Assembly (NCBI RefSeq): GCF_038958875.1
Contig: NZ_CP152407.1
Span: forward strand, 1,309,501 to 1,373,500
Length of the DNA: 64,000 nt
DNA from: Acidovorax sp. FHTAMBA
GTDB taxonomy: Bacteria > Pseudomonadota > Gammaproteobacteria > Burkholderiales > Burkholderiaceae_C
Direction of reading: 5' to 3'
Shown piece by piece: positions 43,767 through 52,974 of the stretch. Positions within the stretch are counted from its first letter, which is position 1; each line of letters starts with the position of its first letter. A program made the translations under genes and the position numbers. The notes under the pieces were generated by a model. The model saw nothing but the letters and a program-made list of their open reading frames with translations, was not told where the DNA came from and made no database searches.

Positions 43767-44402
43767 TTACTTCTTGCCCTTGCCCTTGCCCTTGGCGTCG
43801 GCTGCAGGAGCGGCTTCGGCAGGGGTTTCCACGACCACGACGGGAGGCACCACGGACACCAGCACGGGGTTGTTGTTCTGGCCACCACGGACCTTGGCCA
43901 CCACGCCCTTGGGCAGCTTGATGTCCTTCAGGTGCAGGGACGTGCCCTTTTCCAGCTTGGACAGGTCCACGGCAATGAACTCTGGCAGGTCAGACGGCAT
44001 GCAGGTCACGTCCAGTTCGTTCACGACCGGGTTGATCATGCACTTGTCGACCTTGACGGCTGGCGATTCTTCTGCGCCGGAGAAGTGCAGTGGCACCTTC
44101 ATGTGCAGCTTGGTTTTTTCGTCCACGCGCTGGAAGTCGATGTGCAGCACGAGTTGCTTGAAGGGGTGGTATTGCACGTCGCGCAGCAGCACCTTGGACG
44201 TGGTGCCGGCGACTTCCATGTCCAGCACGCTGGAGTGGAAAGCTTCCTTCTTCAAGGCATGCCACAGTGCGTTGTGGTCCAGCTCGATGAGTTGGGGTTC
44301 GGTGGTGCCACCGTAGACGATGCCAGGCGTCTTGCCCGAATTGCGCAGACGGCGGCTCGCACCCGTACCCTGCTTGGCGCGCTCAAAAGCGACGAAGTTC
44401 AT
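43767..44402 (-). CDS. rplY: 50S ribosomal protein L25 (CTC/TL5 form)
   Basis: A 211-residue 5S rRNA-binding protein of the long CTC type. The N-terminal L25 domain (about 1-92) has RAKQGTGASRRLRNSGKTPG near residue 8 and LLRDVQYHPFKQLVLHIDFQ near 75. The beta-rich CTC domain follows (about 95-185), and the C-terminus ends in a Gly-Lys-rich tail, GKGKGKK. It is part of the prs-rplY-pth run. Confidence 0.96.
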   Translation of the reverse strand: MNFVAFERAKQGTGASRRLRNSGKTPGIVYGGTTEPQLIELDHNALWHALKKEAFHSSVLDMEVAGTTSKVLLRDVQYHPFKQLVLHIDFQRVDEKTKLHMKVPLHFSGAEESPAVKVDKCMINPVVNELDVTCMPSDLPEFIAVDLSKLEKGTSLHLKDIKLPKGVVAKVRGGQNNNPVLVSVVPPVVVVETPAEAAPAADAKGKGKGKK

Positions 44403-44544
44403 AGTTAGCTCCTGAAAAGGGTAGACCGCGACCAGTCCTACCCCGATTAAAAAAGACCTGTGACGCCTTCATGGCGGCAGGCCTGCGCATTGCTCCCGAA
44501 CAGACAAGCCTCCCGAAGGAGGCCTGCGTGCAATCCGGCTGCAA

Positions 44545-44560
44545 CGCTCCCGGGGGAGCG
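44545..44560 (-). other. Hairpin immediately after prs
   Basis: CGCTCCC and GGGAGCG pair around a 2-base loop directly downstream of the prs stop codon. A second stem, GCCTCC-TTCG-GGAGGC, lies at 44508-44523. There is no strong T run, so this may be mRNA end protection rather than termination. Confidence 0.45.
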
Positions 44561-44562
44561 TG

Positions 44563-45537
44563 TCAGAACAGATTGTCCTGGTCCGAGAACAGACTCATCA
44601 CCGATTCGCCCTTGGCAATGCGCTGGATCGTCTCTGCGATCAGCGGGGCCACAGACAACTGGCGAATCTTGGTGCAACCCCTTGCGTTGTCGTTCAAGGG
44701 GATCGTATTGGTGACCACCACTTCATCCAGTGCACTGCCCTGGGCAATGCGCTCAATGGCGGGGCCGGAAAAAATAGGGTGTGTGCAGTAGGCGTACACC
44801 TTCTTGGCGCCACGCTCCTTGAGCACTTCGGCCGCTTTCACCAGCGTTCCGGCGGTGTCGATCATGTCGTCCATGATCACGCAGTTGCGGCCTTCGATCT
44901 CGCCGATCACATGCATCACCTCGGAAACGTTGGCCTTGGGGCGGCGCTTGTCGATGATGGCCAGGTCGCAGTTGAGCTGTTTGGCCAGCGCGCGGGCGCG
45001 CACGACGCCACCGACGTCGGGGGAGACCACAATCAGGTCTTCATAATTTTTCTGGCGCAGATCGCCCAGCAGCACCGGCGACGCGTAGATGTTGTCCACC
45101 GGGATGTCAAAGAACCCCTGGATCTGGTCCGCATGGAGATCCATGGTCAGCACACGTGCCACACCCACCGCCTGCAACATGTTGGCGACCACCTTGGCGG
45201 TGATCGGAACACGGGTGGAGCGGGGGCGGCGGTCCTGGCGGGCGTAGCCGAAGTAGGGGATCACGGCGCTGATGCGTTCAGCGGATGCGCGCTTGAGCGC
45301 ATCGACCATGATCAGCAATTCCATGAGGTTTTCGTTGGTGGGTGCGCAGGTGGACTGCACCACGAAAACATCACGTGCGCGCACGTTTTGCTTGATTTCA
45401 ACGGTGACTTCACCGTCGGAGAACCGGCCCACGTCGGCAGCACCCAAAGTGGTGCCGAGGTGTTGGGCAATTTCAGCTGCCATGCCAGGGTTGGCATTGC
45501 CGGTGAAAACCATGAAGTCGGGGTGGTTGGCTTGCAT
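44563..45537 (-). CDS. prs: Ribose-phosphate pyrophosphokinase Prs
   Basis: Makes PRPP from ribose-5-phosphate and ATP. The start MQANHPDFMVFTGNANPGMA (45537) gives 324 residues, close to the usual 315. The ATP loop PYFGYARQDRR is near residue 104, the metal and ribose sites are TMDLHADQIQGFFDIPVD near 134, and the PRPP loop is CVIMDDMIDTAGT near 225. Longer in-frame versions run back through a tRNA gene and are excluded. In E. coli it also follows ispE. Confidence 0.96.
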   Translation of the reverse strand: MQANHPDFMVFTGNANPGMAAEIAQHLGTTLGAADVGRFSDGEVTVEIKQNVRARDVFVVQSTCAPTNENLMELLIMVDALKRASAERISAVIPYFGYARQDRRPRSTRVPITAKVVANMLQAVGVARVLTMDLHADQIQGFFDIPVDNIYASPVLLGDLRQKNYEDLIVVSPDVGGVVRARALAKQLNCDLAIIDKRRPKANVSEVMHVIGEIEGRNCVIMDDMIDTAGTLVKAAEVLKERGAKKVYAYCTHPIFSGPAIERIAQGSALDEVVVTNTIPLNDNARGCTKIRQLSVAPLIAETIQRIAKGESVMSLFSDQDNLF

Positions 45538-45583
45538 GAGCGTCCCAGCAGTCTGAAAAAAAAGCCCGTACGCGGAAAGCGTT

Positions 45584-45660
45584 TGGCAGGGGAAGAAGGA
45601 TTCGAACCTTCGCATGCCGGAATCAAAATCCGGTGCCTTAACCAGCTTGGCGACTCCCCT
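45584..45660 (-). tRNA. tRNA-Gln (anticodon UUG)
   Basis: A 77-base cloverleaf: acceptor AGGGGAG with TTCCCCT, anticodon stem CCGGA/TCCGG enclosing loop TTTTGAT (anticodon TTG), T arm GAAGG-TTCGAAT-CCTTC and an encoded CCA end. It lies between ispE and prs on the same strand, with gaps of 24 and 46 bases, so it is probably cut out of the shared transcript. Confidence 0.96.
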
Positions 45661-45684
45661 ACACAGGTCGACTGCCGAAGACAA

Positions 45685-46551
45685 TCAACCCAAATTCTCA
45701 CCTAATGCCCAGCCTGCCAGAGGATGAACCATCAGATTTGCACATTCCCTGACTTGCCAGCCCTGGGGAGGCTCTCTCAAGTCAGCATCGTGTGACATTT
45801 GCGCAAACACCGCACTGCCCGAGCCTGTCATCCGGCCTTGCAATCCGCGAAGCCGGAGCCATTCAATGGCTTCAGAAACGTCGGGGCAAAGTGCCTGGGC
45901 AACCGGCTGTAAGTCATTTCGACCGAAGTCAAAGTGTGCTGCAGCAAAGCCTAAGATTGTAGCACTATCTGAATCGCGTTTCAAATTGGGTGAAGAAAAA
46001 ATTGCTTTTGTCTCCAAACCTGCTGCCGGCTTCACAACGACGAAACGCGCTTGCGGTATTTGCTGTGCTTTCTCAAGCGGCGTGATTGTCTCACCAATTC
46101 CCTCGACCCACGCGTTGCTGCCTCTTAAAAAAAACGGAACATCTGCGCCAATGCTCAGGCCGATGGTTTCAAGTGCTGAACGGGGCAGTTCCAGATTCCA
46201 CAGCTTGTTGAGGGCCAGCAAGGTAGTGGCGGCATCCGACGAGCCTCCTCCCATGCCTGCCTGCGCCGGGATGCTTTTCAATACACCAATGTGTGCGCCC
46301 AGCTTGCACCCGGTGGCTTGCTGCAACGCGTGGGCGGCTCTCAGTGAAAGATCCAGGTCCGGCAGAGTGGTGGCGCCCAGATCTTCGCGCGTGATGCCGC
46401 TTCCTGCGGTGCGTTCGAAATGAAGCGTATCGCACCAGTCGATCAGCATGAAGACCGACTGCAGCAGGTGGTAGCCATCCGCCCTTCGCCCCGTGATATG
46501 CAGAAAAAGGTTGAGTTTGGCCGGAGCAGGCACGTCATACAGCAATTGCAT
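45685..46551 (-). CDS. ispE: 4-diphosphocytidyl-2-C-methyl-D-erythritol kinase IspE
   Basis: A GHMP-family kinase of the non-mevalonate isoprenoid pathway, 288 residues. The substrate-binding start VPAPAKLNLFLHITGRRADGYH, cited here as residues 7-28, and the ATP loop IPAQAGMGGGSSDAA near residue 94 are diagnostic. The C-terminal GHMP motif is GRMTGSGSAVF near 240. It follows lolB and precedes tRNA-Gln and prs, matching the E. coli lolB-ispE-prs order. Confidence 0.95.
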   Translation of the reverse strand: MQLLYDVPAPAKLNLFLHITGRRADGYHLLQSVFMLIDWCDTLHFERTAGSGITREDLGATTLPDLDLSLRAAHALQQATGCKLGAHIGVLKSIPAQAGMGGGSSDAATTLLALNKLWNLELPRSALETIGLSIGADVPFFLRGSNAWVEGIGETITPLEKAQQIPQARFVVVKPAAGLETKAIFSSPNLKRDSDSATILGFAAAHFDFGRNDLQPVAQALCPDVSEAIEWLRLRGLQGRMTGSGSAVFAQMSHDADLREPPQGWQVRECANLMVHPLAGWALGENLG

Positions 46552-46588
46552 GGCAGAAACGGTCAGCGAACGAACATCAGGGGCCAGG

Positions 46589-47125
46589 CTAGCGCGTCAG
46601 CGCAATCCGTAGCGTTGCCTTCGGAGCGGGGTCATCGCGGCGCGCCACGAGGCGTCCGTCCTCCAGTGCAGAGAGGTCTGCGCTCCAGCCAGGAATGGTG
46701 GAATGTTCGCCCTTGAGCCACCCGAATAACGCAGCAACAGGAATCCGGGTCCCGGTGGCCTCCTGCAAAAGGGCGTCCAGTGAGTCGGAGGTCCGAGTCT
46801 CCTGGGCGCTCGTCAGCTGTGCGTGTCCGTCTTTCCACTCCAGCTGCGCAAGGCGATTGCCCAGCGGGCTCACCAGCACGAGTTCACCGCTTTGCGCAGT
46901 GCCCCGCAACTCAAATATTGCAGAGAATGATTGAGATGGCTGCTCTTCCACCTGCAGGGCAATGCGCCCACTCCACATATCCGCATCATTGCCCGGCATC
47001 TTGACCGGCTGCGCACAGCCGGCCAGCCAGAACGCACTGAAAAGCAGCAAGAGGGCCCCCCAAAGCCGCTGGGGGCCATGCAGAAATTCCTGGCGGACCA
47101 AGGGTATTGATTTCCCGTCCCGCAT
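46589..47125 (-). CDS. lolB: Outer-membrane lipoprotein receptor LolB
   Basis: A 178-residue lipoprotein that receives lipoproteins from LolA and inserts them into the outer membrane. The signal peptide ends in the lipobox FWLAGC (cysteine near residue 37). The mature domain has MWSGRIALQVEEQPSQSFSA near residue 50 and LVSPLGNRLAQLEW near 80, typical of the LolA/LolB fold. The ATG at 47125 shares one base with the TGA of the upstream TPR gene, so translation is coupled. Confidence 0.9.
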   Translation of the reverse strand: MRDGKSIPLVRQEFLHGPQRLWGALLLLFSAFWLAGCAQPVKMPGNDADMWSGRIALQVEEQPSQSFSAIFELRGTAQSGELVLVSPLGNRLAQLEWKDGHAQLTSAQETRTSDSLDALLQEATGTRIPVAALFGWLKGEHSTIPGWSADLSALEDGRLVARRDDPAPKATLRIALTR

Positions 47126-48903
47126 CAAAGGTTCACTCCGAGGCGTGCCAGCGTTTCTTTCAAGGTTTCGTTGCCGGGGCTGGTCCTCAATCCTTCTCTC
47201 CAGATCTTCATGGCAGCGTCCTTGTCACCGAGGCTCCACAGCACTTCACCCAGATGCGCCGCAATTTCGACATCGGGACGTGCCTTGTAAGCGGCTTCCA
47301 GGTGCCGCCTGGCTTCACTCTTGTTGCCCAGGCGAAATTCCACCCAGCCGAGGCTATCGGTGATGAACGGGTCGGAGGGCGCAAACTCGAGCGCCTTGAG
47401 AATGAGCTGTTTGGCTTCTTCCAGCCTCACACCCCGGTCTGCGAGCGAGTAACCCAGAGCGTTGTAGGCATGGTGGTATTGAGGGTTTTGGGCAATGATC
47501 TGACGCAGCAATTGCTCCATGGTGTCCGGCTGGCCGGCTTTCTCCGCAAGCATGGCTTGGTCGTAGACCAGTTCCGCGTCATCGGGCGCGAGTGTCACGA
47601 GCTCAGTCTGAACTTCGTAAGCCTCCTTGAACAGCTGCAGGTTGCGCAAGAGTTGAACCTCTGCGGCCAGCTTCGTGCGCTTGTCATCCGATGATGTCCC
47701 CGGCAGATCGCGCAGGAGCGCCCGTGCCTGCGCCACTTTGCCTTGACGCGCCAGCAGCGAGGCGCGGCGGGTTTGGGCACCAAACACTTCGTCAGCGTTG
47801 TCGATGCGGTTGAGCCACGCTTCTGCTGCGGTGAAATCCTGTTTTTTCTCCGAGATCTGCGCATGCAGAAGATACGCTTGGGTAAGTCCCCTCTGACGAA
47901 CTTGTGCATCGGTAGCGGAGGAAAGCAGGTCCATGTAGCGCCCAAGCGCAATTTCCGCCTGAGGGAGCTGGTTGTCCTGCACTTGCAGCGTGGCCAGGAC
48001 GAGCCAAGCTTCCAGAGCATCGGGCTTTTCCTTTGTCACGTATTCCATTTGCCGTCGCGCGTCGGAATAACGCTGCAGGCCCAAAAGAACCCGTGCGTAC
48101 GACATGCGCAACTCAGGTACCGGTTGCTTGGCAAGGGACTTTGCTACCAGTGCTTCGGCCTCGGGTGTGTTTTCCTCCATCAGATCCAACGCCAGCCTGG
48201 CAGCGCCTTCATTGGCGTCGTCGAGTGCCTGTGCCTGCTGCGCGGCGTGCAGCGCGCCGGCTCGGTCTCCAGCCGCCAATCGCAGACGCCCCAGGGAGAC
48301 CCAGGCTACGGGACCAGTGGCTGGATGTGCGAGTTCATCCACCAGGGCTGACTCCACCACTTTTGCGGCGAGGACTTTTTCACTCGCACGGCCATACATC
48401 TGCGGCAGCGCAGACAGCGTTGAGGCTTTGGTGCGGGGGGGGGCCTGGGCAAGTTCCTGGCGTAACAGATCACTGGTTTCGCCGATGCGATTGAGCGCAA
48501 TCAGAATCTGGAGTACGTAGCGGTTTGCTTCGCGCGACTCGGGGAGTGCTTCTTTCCATGCTTTGGCGGCCGCAAGGGCATGCTCACCTGATCGTGACTG
48601 CAGTGCGATATCCGCAGCTCTTTGGTAGAGCTGGCCGTCGGCGCTGCGGCGTGCAGCTTCCAGCATGAAAGCGTAGCCCGCGCCGGGGTCGCCCGTGCGG
48701 GTGCTGAGTTCGCCCAGGAAGATCTCGTAAAACAACTCTGCGTCCAAGGCGGAACCGGACGCTACCTGGGGTTTGCCGATGACGTCGATTGTTTCACTGC
48801 CCGTCTTTTGCGCCCATGCCGAGTGGACGGTTACCGCAACCACTGTTGTCAAAGCGGCAATCCGAAAGCTGTGAAGTAGCACCATCGGGCCATAATAATC
48901 CAT
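47125..48903 (-). CDS. Exported tetratricopeptide repeat protein
   Basis: A protein of about 590 residues with a signal peptide (cleavage after AWA) and at least eight TPR units from about residue 60 to the end. Clear C-terminal repeats include NPQYHHAYNALGYSLADRGV and ITDSLGWVEFRLGNKSEARR. The start is uncertain (48903 or 48885). TPR proteins of this kind upstream of lolB are common in betaproteobacteria, and a periplasmic scaffold role is likely. It is divergent from mutM, which starts 29 bases away. Confidence 0.85.
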   Translation of the reverse strand: MDYYGPMVLLHSFRIAALTTVVAVTVHSAWAQKTGSETIDVIGKPQVASGSALDAELFYEIFLGELSTRTGDPGAGYAFMLEAARRSADGQLYQRAADIALQSRSGEHALAAAKAWKEALPESREANRYVLQILIALNRIGETSDLLRQELAQAPPRTKASTLSALPQMYGRASEKVLAAKVVESALVDELAHPATGPVAWVSLGRLRLAAGDRAGALHAAQQAQALDDANEGAARLALDLMEENTPEAEALVAKSLAKQPVPELRMSYARVLLGLQRYSDARRQMEYVTKEKPDALEAWLVLATLQVQDNQLPQAEIALGRYMDLLSSATDAQVRQRGLTQAYLLHAQISEKKQDFTAAEAWLNRIDNADEVFGAQTRRASLLARQGKVAQARALLRDLPGTSSDDKRTKLAAEVQLLRNLQLFKEAYEVQTELVTLAPDDAELVYDQAMLAEKAGQPDTMEQLLRQIIAQNPQYHHAYNALGYSLADRGVRLEEAKQLILKALEFAPSDPFITDSLGWVEFRLGNKSEARRHLEAAYKARPDVEIAAHLGEVLWSLGDKDAAMKIWREGLRTSPGNETLKETLARLGVNL

Positions 48904-48932
48904 GCCTCTAAACCCGTCGTCGGGCCCTTTGT

Positions 48933-49748
48933 ATGCCTGAGTTGCCCGAAGTGGAAGTGACACGCCTCAGCTTGGCCGAGCCGATCAGGGGCGCGCGCAT
49001 TGAGGCAGTCGCTCTCGGGAAACCCTTGCGTTGGCCTTTGGGTTGTGCACCCCAGGATTTGGTGGGGCAAGAGGTCGTGGGGCTGCGCCGGCGCGGCAAA
49101 TATTTGCTGGCCGATACGAGTGTTGGACTACTGCTCGTGCATCTGGGGATGTCGGGCAGCCTGCGCTTCGGTGGGGGATTACCACCTGCTGGGGTCCATG
49201 ATCATTTCGAGATGCTGACCACCCGGGGCACACTGCGACTGCATGACCCACGCCGGTTTGGAGCCGTGGTGTACGTTCATGGGGAGCAAGACCCCGTTGC
49301 AATGAAACTTCTGGACGGCCTTGGAATGGAGCCGCTGTCCGACGAGTTCTCGCTCACAGCTTTTCAGACCGGGCTGAAAAAGAGCCGCATGCCCATCAAA
49401 CAGTTGCTCCTGGCGGGTCGGCTGGTGGTGGGCGTGGGCAATATCTATGCTTCCGAAGTGCTTTTTATGGCCGGTATCCGCCCGACGACCAGTGCCGCGC
49501 GTATCGGACCTGTACGGGCACAAAAACTGCACGCCGCCATTCGGACAGTACTGGCGCGGGCCGTTTCCATGGGGGGCAGCACGCTGCGCGATTTTTCCAG
49601 CGCAGAAGGAGTGGCGGGCCATTTCCAGAACCAGACCAGCGTCTATGGACGAGATGGAGCGCCATGCCATGTGTGTGGCACGCCCATAAAGGTGTTGCGC
49701 CAAGGTCAAAGGAGCAGCTATTTCTGCCCGGCGTGCCAGCGGCCTTGA
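48933..49748 (+). CDS. mutM: Formamidopyrimidine-DNA glycosylase MutM
   Basis: Removes 8-oxoguanine and formamidopyrimidines from DNA. The catalytic N-terminus MPELPEVEV (Pro2, Glu3) is intact. The conserved lysine lies in LRRRGKYLL near residue 55, the helix-two-turn-helix in VVGVGNIYASEVLF near 168, and the C-terminal zinc finger is CHVCGTPI...YFCPACQ (about 247-269). At 271 residues it has normal length. The next genes are a dynamin-like GTPase and mutY. Confidence 0.96.
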   Translation: MPELPEVEVTRLSLAEPIRGARIEAVALGKPLRWPLGCAPQDLVGQEVVGLRRRGKYLLADTSVGLLLVHLGMSGSLRFGGGLPPAGVHDHFEMLTTRGTLRLHDPRRFGAVVYVHGEQDPVAMKLLDGLGMEPLSDEFSLTAFQTGLKKSRMPIKQLLLAGRLVVGVGNIYASEVLFMAGIRPTTSAARIGPVRAQKLHAAIRTVLARAVSMGGSTLRDFSSAEGVAGHFQNQTSVYGRDGAPCHVCGTPIKVLRQGQRSSYFCPACQRP

Positions 49749-49854
49749 CTCGGGCGATGCACGAATTCCCCGTTCGATGATAGGCCACGAGCGGTCGATG
49801 CTATATTTTGTGTATGCCTGCCGCGCAGGTCATTCTTAGATCTCTGGGAGCAAA

Positions 49855-51816
49855 GTGGGACCTTCATTCAACGAACAGTTCGACCAGCATGGTGCCTGGC
49901 GGCGGGAGTTCGCCCAGCAACTCAAGCGGCTGGCCGAGTGGATGTCCTCGCACGAACTCATGGATTCGGCTGTCCAGGAACGGTTGCAGCGCCTGGAGGA
50001 GCAGGTTCGCAGCGACAAGGTCATGGTGGCGTTTGTGGCTGAATTTTCGCGCGGCAAGTCCGAGTTGATCAATGCGATCTTCTTTGCAGACTATGGCCGC
50101 CGCATCATGCCTGCGAGTGCAGGGCGCACCACCATGTGCCCCACCGAACTCGGATACGACGCCAGCGTGGTGCCCAGCCTTCGATTGCTGCCGATTGAAA
50201 CCCGACTGCAGATGCAGAGCCTGGCGGAGTGGCGGGTCAAGACGGACCGGTGGCTGGAAATTCCCCTGGATGTCGGTAATGCGGACCAGATCGCCAAGGC
50301 GCTCGAAAAAGTGGCGGAAGTCAGAAAGGTCAGTCTGGACAATGCGCGGGCATTGGGCTTCTGGCACGATGACTTGACCGATGAGAATCCGGTCCCAGAT
50401 GCGCAGGGGTTGGTGGAGGTGCCGATGTGGCGCCACGCCCTCATCAATATTCCGCATCCTTTGCTCAAACAGGGGTTGGTCATTCTGGATACACCCGGCC
50501 TGAATGCAGTGGGTGCTGAACCTGAACTTACCGTCAACCTGATCCCGCAGGCGCATGCGGTTGTTTTCATCCTGAGTGCAGACACCGGAGTGACCCGGTC
50601 TGATCTTTCCATCTGGCGAGAGCATCTGGCGATCTCGGCCGACAGCATGGATGCCCGCTTGGTGGTGCTCAACAAGATCGACACCTTGTGGGATACGCTC
50701 AATTCTGCAGAGCAGGTGCACGCGCAGATGGAGCGCCAGTGCAGCACGTCTGCAGAGATGCTCGGTGTGCCGTTGGAGAGGGTTGTCCCCGTGTCAGCGC
50801 AGAAAGGGCTGGTTGCCAAGATCACTGCTGACGATCTTCTGCTCGAAACCAGCGGCCTGCCTGTTCTGGAAGAGGCGCTGGCCAAGGGCATCATGGGTCG
50901 GCGGCAATCCATCTTGCGGGCGGCTGTGGCCAATGGTGTGGCCAGTTTGCGCACGGAGACTTCCCGGGTCATCAACATCCGACGTCGAGATCTCGACGAC
51001 CAGATGGCTGAATTGCGAAGCCTGCGCGGCAAGAATGCGTCCGTCATTGAATCGATGCGGCACCGCATCGAGCAGGAGCAGCGGGAGTTTGACCTGAGCA
51101 CTTCCAAAATTCAGGCGGTCCGTGCAGTCCACCTGAAGCTGCTTCGAGATGTGTTTCAGCAGCTGGGTGCCAAGGCGCTCAAAGTCGAGCTTGCAGAGTT
51201 GGCGCAGACCCTGCAGCAAAAAGGGCTCAAGCTGGGTGTAAAGAAAATTTACCTTCAAACGTTCGACAAGTTGCGCGGTACGCTGGACAAGGCGCAGGCT
51301 TCAGGCACTGAAATCCAAGCGATGCTGGGTGGAACCTTCAGGCAACTCAATGCCGAGTTTGGTTTTTCTCTGCAGGTCCCCTCGCCTCCGCAACTGGAGC
51401 ACTTCACGCATGATCTGAGTCAGATTGAACAGAGCCATCTCCAATACCTTGGCATGGGGAACGCATTGAAGCTCGCCCAGCCCGAGTTTGCGGAACGTCT
51501 GGTTCGCGCTCTGGCCATGCGTCTGCGCACTGTGTACGAATCGGCGGCGAACGATCTTGAACTCTGGAGTAAATCCGCTACAGCCCAACTGGACGCCCAG
51601 TTGAGGGAGCGTCGACGCAGCTTCGCGCGTCGCATCGAAGCTGTAGACCGCATTCAACAGGCGGCCAGCGGTTTGGTGGAGCGCATCGCAGAAATTGAAG
51701 CGAGCGAGGATGAGCTGATTCAGCTGGAGCAGAGGCTGCAGGAGTTGACCTCCCAGCTGGTTGCTGTGCCCGGCCTTGACCCCGTGACGTCGGATCGGCA
51801 ATTGGTACCTGCATGA
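49855..51816 (+). CDS. Bacterial dynamin-like GTPase
   Basis: A 653-residue dynamin-superfamily protein starting with GTG at 49855 behind a GGGAG ribosome site. GTPase motifs are G1 VAEFSRGKSELINAIFF near residue 60, G2 threonines in SAGRTTMCPTELGYD near 85, G3 ILDTPGLNAVG near 212 and G4 VVLNKIDTLWD near 268. Residues 365-430 and 560-640 are long coiled coils that would form the stalk. It ends overlapping mutY by four bases. Relatives remodel membranes, but the role of this one is unknown. TATATT at 49802-49807 may be part of its promoter. Confidence 0.85.
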   Translation: MGPSFNEQFDQHGAWRREFAQQLKRLAEWMSSHELMDSAVQERLQRLEEQVRSDKVMVAFVAEFSRGKSELINAIFFADYGRRIMPASAGRTTMCPTELGYDASVVPSLRLLPIETRLQMQSLAEWRVKTDRWLEIPLDVGNADQIAKALEKVAEVRKVSLDNARALGFWHDDLTDENPVPDAQGLVEVPMWRHALINIPHPLLKQGLVILDTPGLNAVGAEPELTVNLIPQAHAVVFILSADTGVTRSDLSIWREHLAISADSMDARLVVLNKIDTLWDTLNSAEQVHAQMERQCSTSAEMLGVPLERVVPVSAQKGLVAKITADDLLLETSGLPVLEEALAKGIMGRRQSILRAAVANGVASLRTETSRVINIRRRDLDDQMAELRSLRGKNASVIESMRHRIEQEQREFDLSTSKIQAVRAVHLKLLRDVFQQLGAKALKVELAELAQTLQQKGLKLGVKKIYLQTFDKLRGTLDKAQASGTEIQAMLGGTFRQLNAEFGFSLQVPSPPQLEHFTHDLSQIEQSHLQYLGMGNALKLAQPEFAERLVRALAMRLRTVYESAANDLELWSKSATAQLDAQLRERRRSFARRIEAVDRIQQAASGLVERIAEIEASEDELIQLEQRLQELTSQLVAVPGLDPVTSDRQLVPA

Positions 51817-52883
51817 GCGAGGGGGGGCGGGAGGGCGTAGCCTCACTCGTGGTTGCATGGCAGGCATCTCACGGCCGCAACCACCTGCCTTGGCAACAGA
51901 CGCGGGATCCGTACCGGGTCTGGCTGTCGGAAATCATGCTGCAGCAGACCCAGGTTTCCACGGTGCTTGACTATTACGCGCGATTCCTCGCAAGGTTTCC
52001 CGATGTGCGCGCCCTTGCCACTGCGCCAGAAGACGAGGTGATGGGGTTGTGGAGCGGGCTTGGCTACTACACGCGGGCGCGCAACCTGCACCGTTGCGCA
52101 CAGCAGGTGGTGGCCGAGCACGGAGGCGCCTTTCCGCGCAGCGCCGAGGCGCTTGCCACACTCCCTGGCATCGGTCGCTCCACGGCAGGGGCTATCGCGG
52201 CGTTCTGCTTTTCCGAGCGGGTTCCGATTCTCGATGCCAATGTGCGCCGGGTGCTGACCCGCTACCTGGGTTTTGATGCCGATCTGGCGCAGCAGCGAAA
52301 CGAACGCCTCCTGTGGGACCGGGCACAACAACTCCTGCCGCAGGAAGATCTGGGCACTGCCATGCCCCGGTATACGCAAGGGCTGATGGACTTGGGCGCT
52401 ACCGTGTGCTCCCCACGGGGGCCCCTGTGCGGGCAGTGTCCCTTGAATGGAGGTTGTGCCGCTTTTCTTGCGGGCAACCCCGAGAAGTACCCGGTGCGCA
52501 CGCGTAAGCTCTCGCGCAGGTCGGAGTCGTGGCAGTTGCTGCTGCTCAAGAACGAGCGCGGGCAAGCCTGGCTGCAGAAGCGTCCCGCCAGTGGCATCTG
52601 GGCTGGCATGCATTGCGTGCCGGTGTTTGAGGACAGCGCGGCACTGCACCGCTGTGTGGAATCACTGCGCGAAGCCGCCGGCTTGGAGATCGGGGAGCTG
52701 CAGCCTTTCGTGCATGTGCTCACCCACCGCGACCTGCACCTGCATCCGGTGCTCGTGTCGGGGGCGTTGCCGGAGCGGCCCCTGGAAGAGGGCAGCTGGT
52801 TCGCGCTGGATCGGTGGGATGCGATCGGTTTGCCGGCGCCGATACGCAAGCTGCTCGAGGCGACGCAGGTACAGCTCTGGTAA
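51813..52883 (+). CDS. mutY: Adenine DNA glycosylase MutY
   Basis: Removes adenine mispaired with 8-oxoguanine. The catalytic region is LPWQQTRDPYRVWLSEIMLQ (residues about 25-44), the helix-hairpin-helix LATLPGIGRSTAGAIAAF near 112, and the 4Fe-4S motif CSPRGPLCGQCPLNGGC near 195. The C-terminal Nudix-like domain (about 230-356) recognises the oxidised base. It is translationally coupled to the upstream dynamin-like gene (ATGA). Confidence 0.96.
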   Translation: MSEGGREGVASLVVAWQASHGRNHLPWQQTRDPYRVWLSEIMLQQTQVSTVLDYYARFLARFPDVRALATAPEDEVMGLWSGLGYYTRARNLHRCAQQVVAEHGGAFPRSAEALATLPGIGRSTAGAIAAFCFSERVPILDANVRRVLTRYLGFDADLAQQRNERLLWDRAQQLLPQEDLGTAMPRYTQGLMDLGATVCSPRGPLCGQCPLNGGCAAFLAGNPEKYPVRTRKLSRRSESWQLLLLKNERGQAWLQKRPASGIWAGMHCVPVFEDSAALHRCVESLREAAGLEIGELQPFVHVLTHRDLHLHPVLVSGALPERPLEEGSWFALDRWDAIGLPAPIRKLLEATQVQLW

Positions 52884-52894
52884 ACGCCGGAATT

Positions 52895-52958
52895 CAAGTC
52901 AAATTGGCCTTCAGCGCTTATCTGGTATGCGCAAACAGCTATTAAAATAATAGCATCA
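52895..52958 (-). repeat. Family A hairpin repeat, copy 11 (degenerate)
   Basis: Reverse copy between the convergent mutY and rapZ genes. The main stem is eroded (AGCGCTTAT...TATGCGC), but the AGCTATTAAAATAATAGC side palindrome is well preserved. Confidence 0.8.
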
Positions 52959-52974
52959 TGCATGTTTGAGCGGA

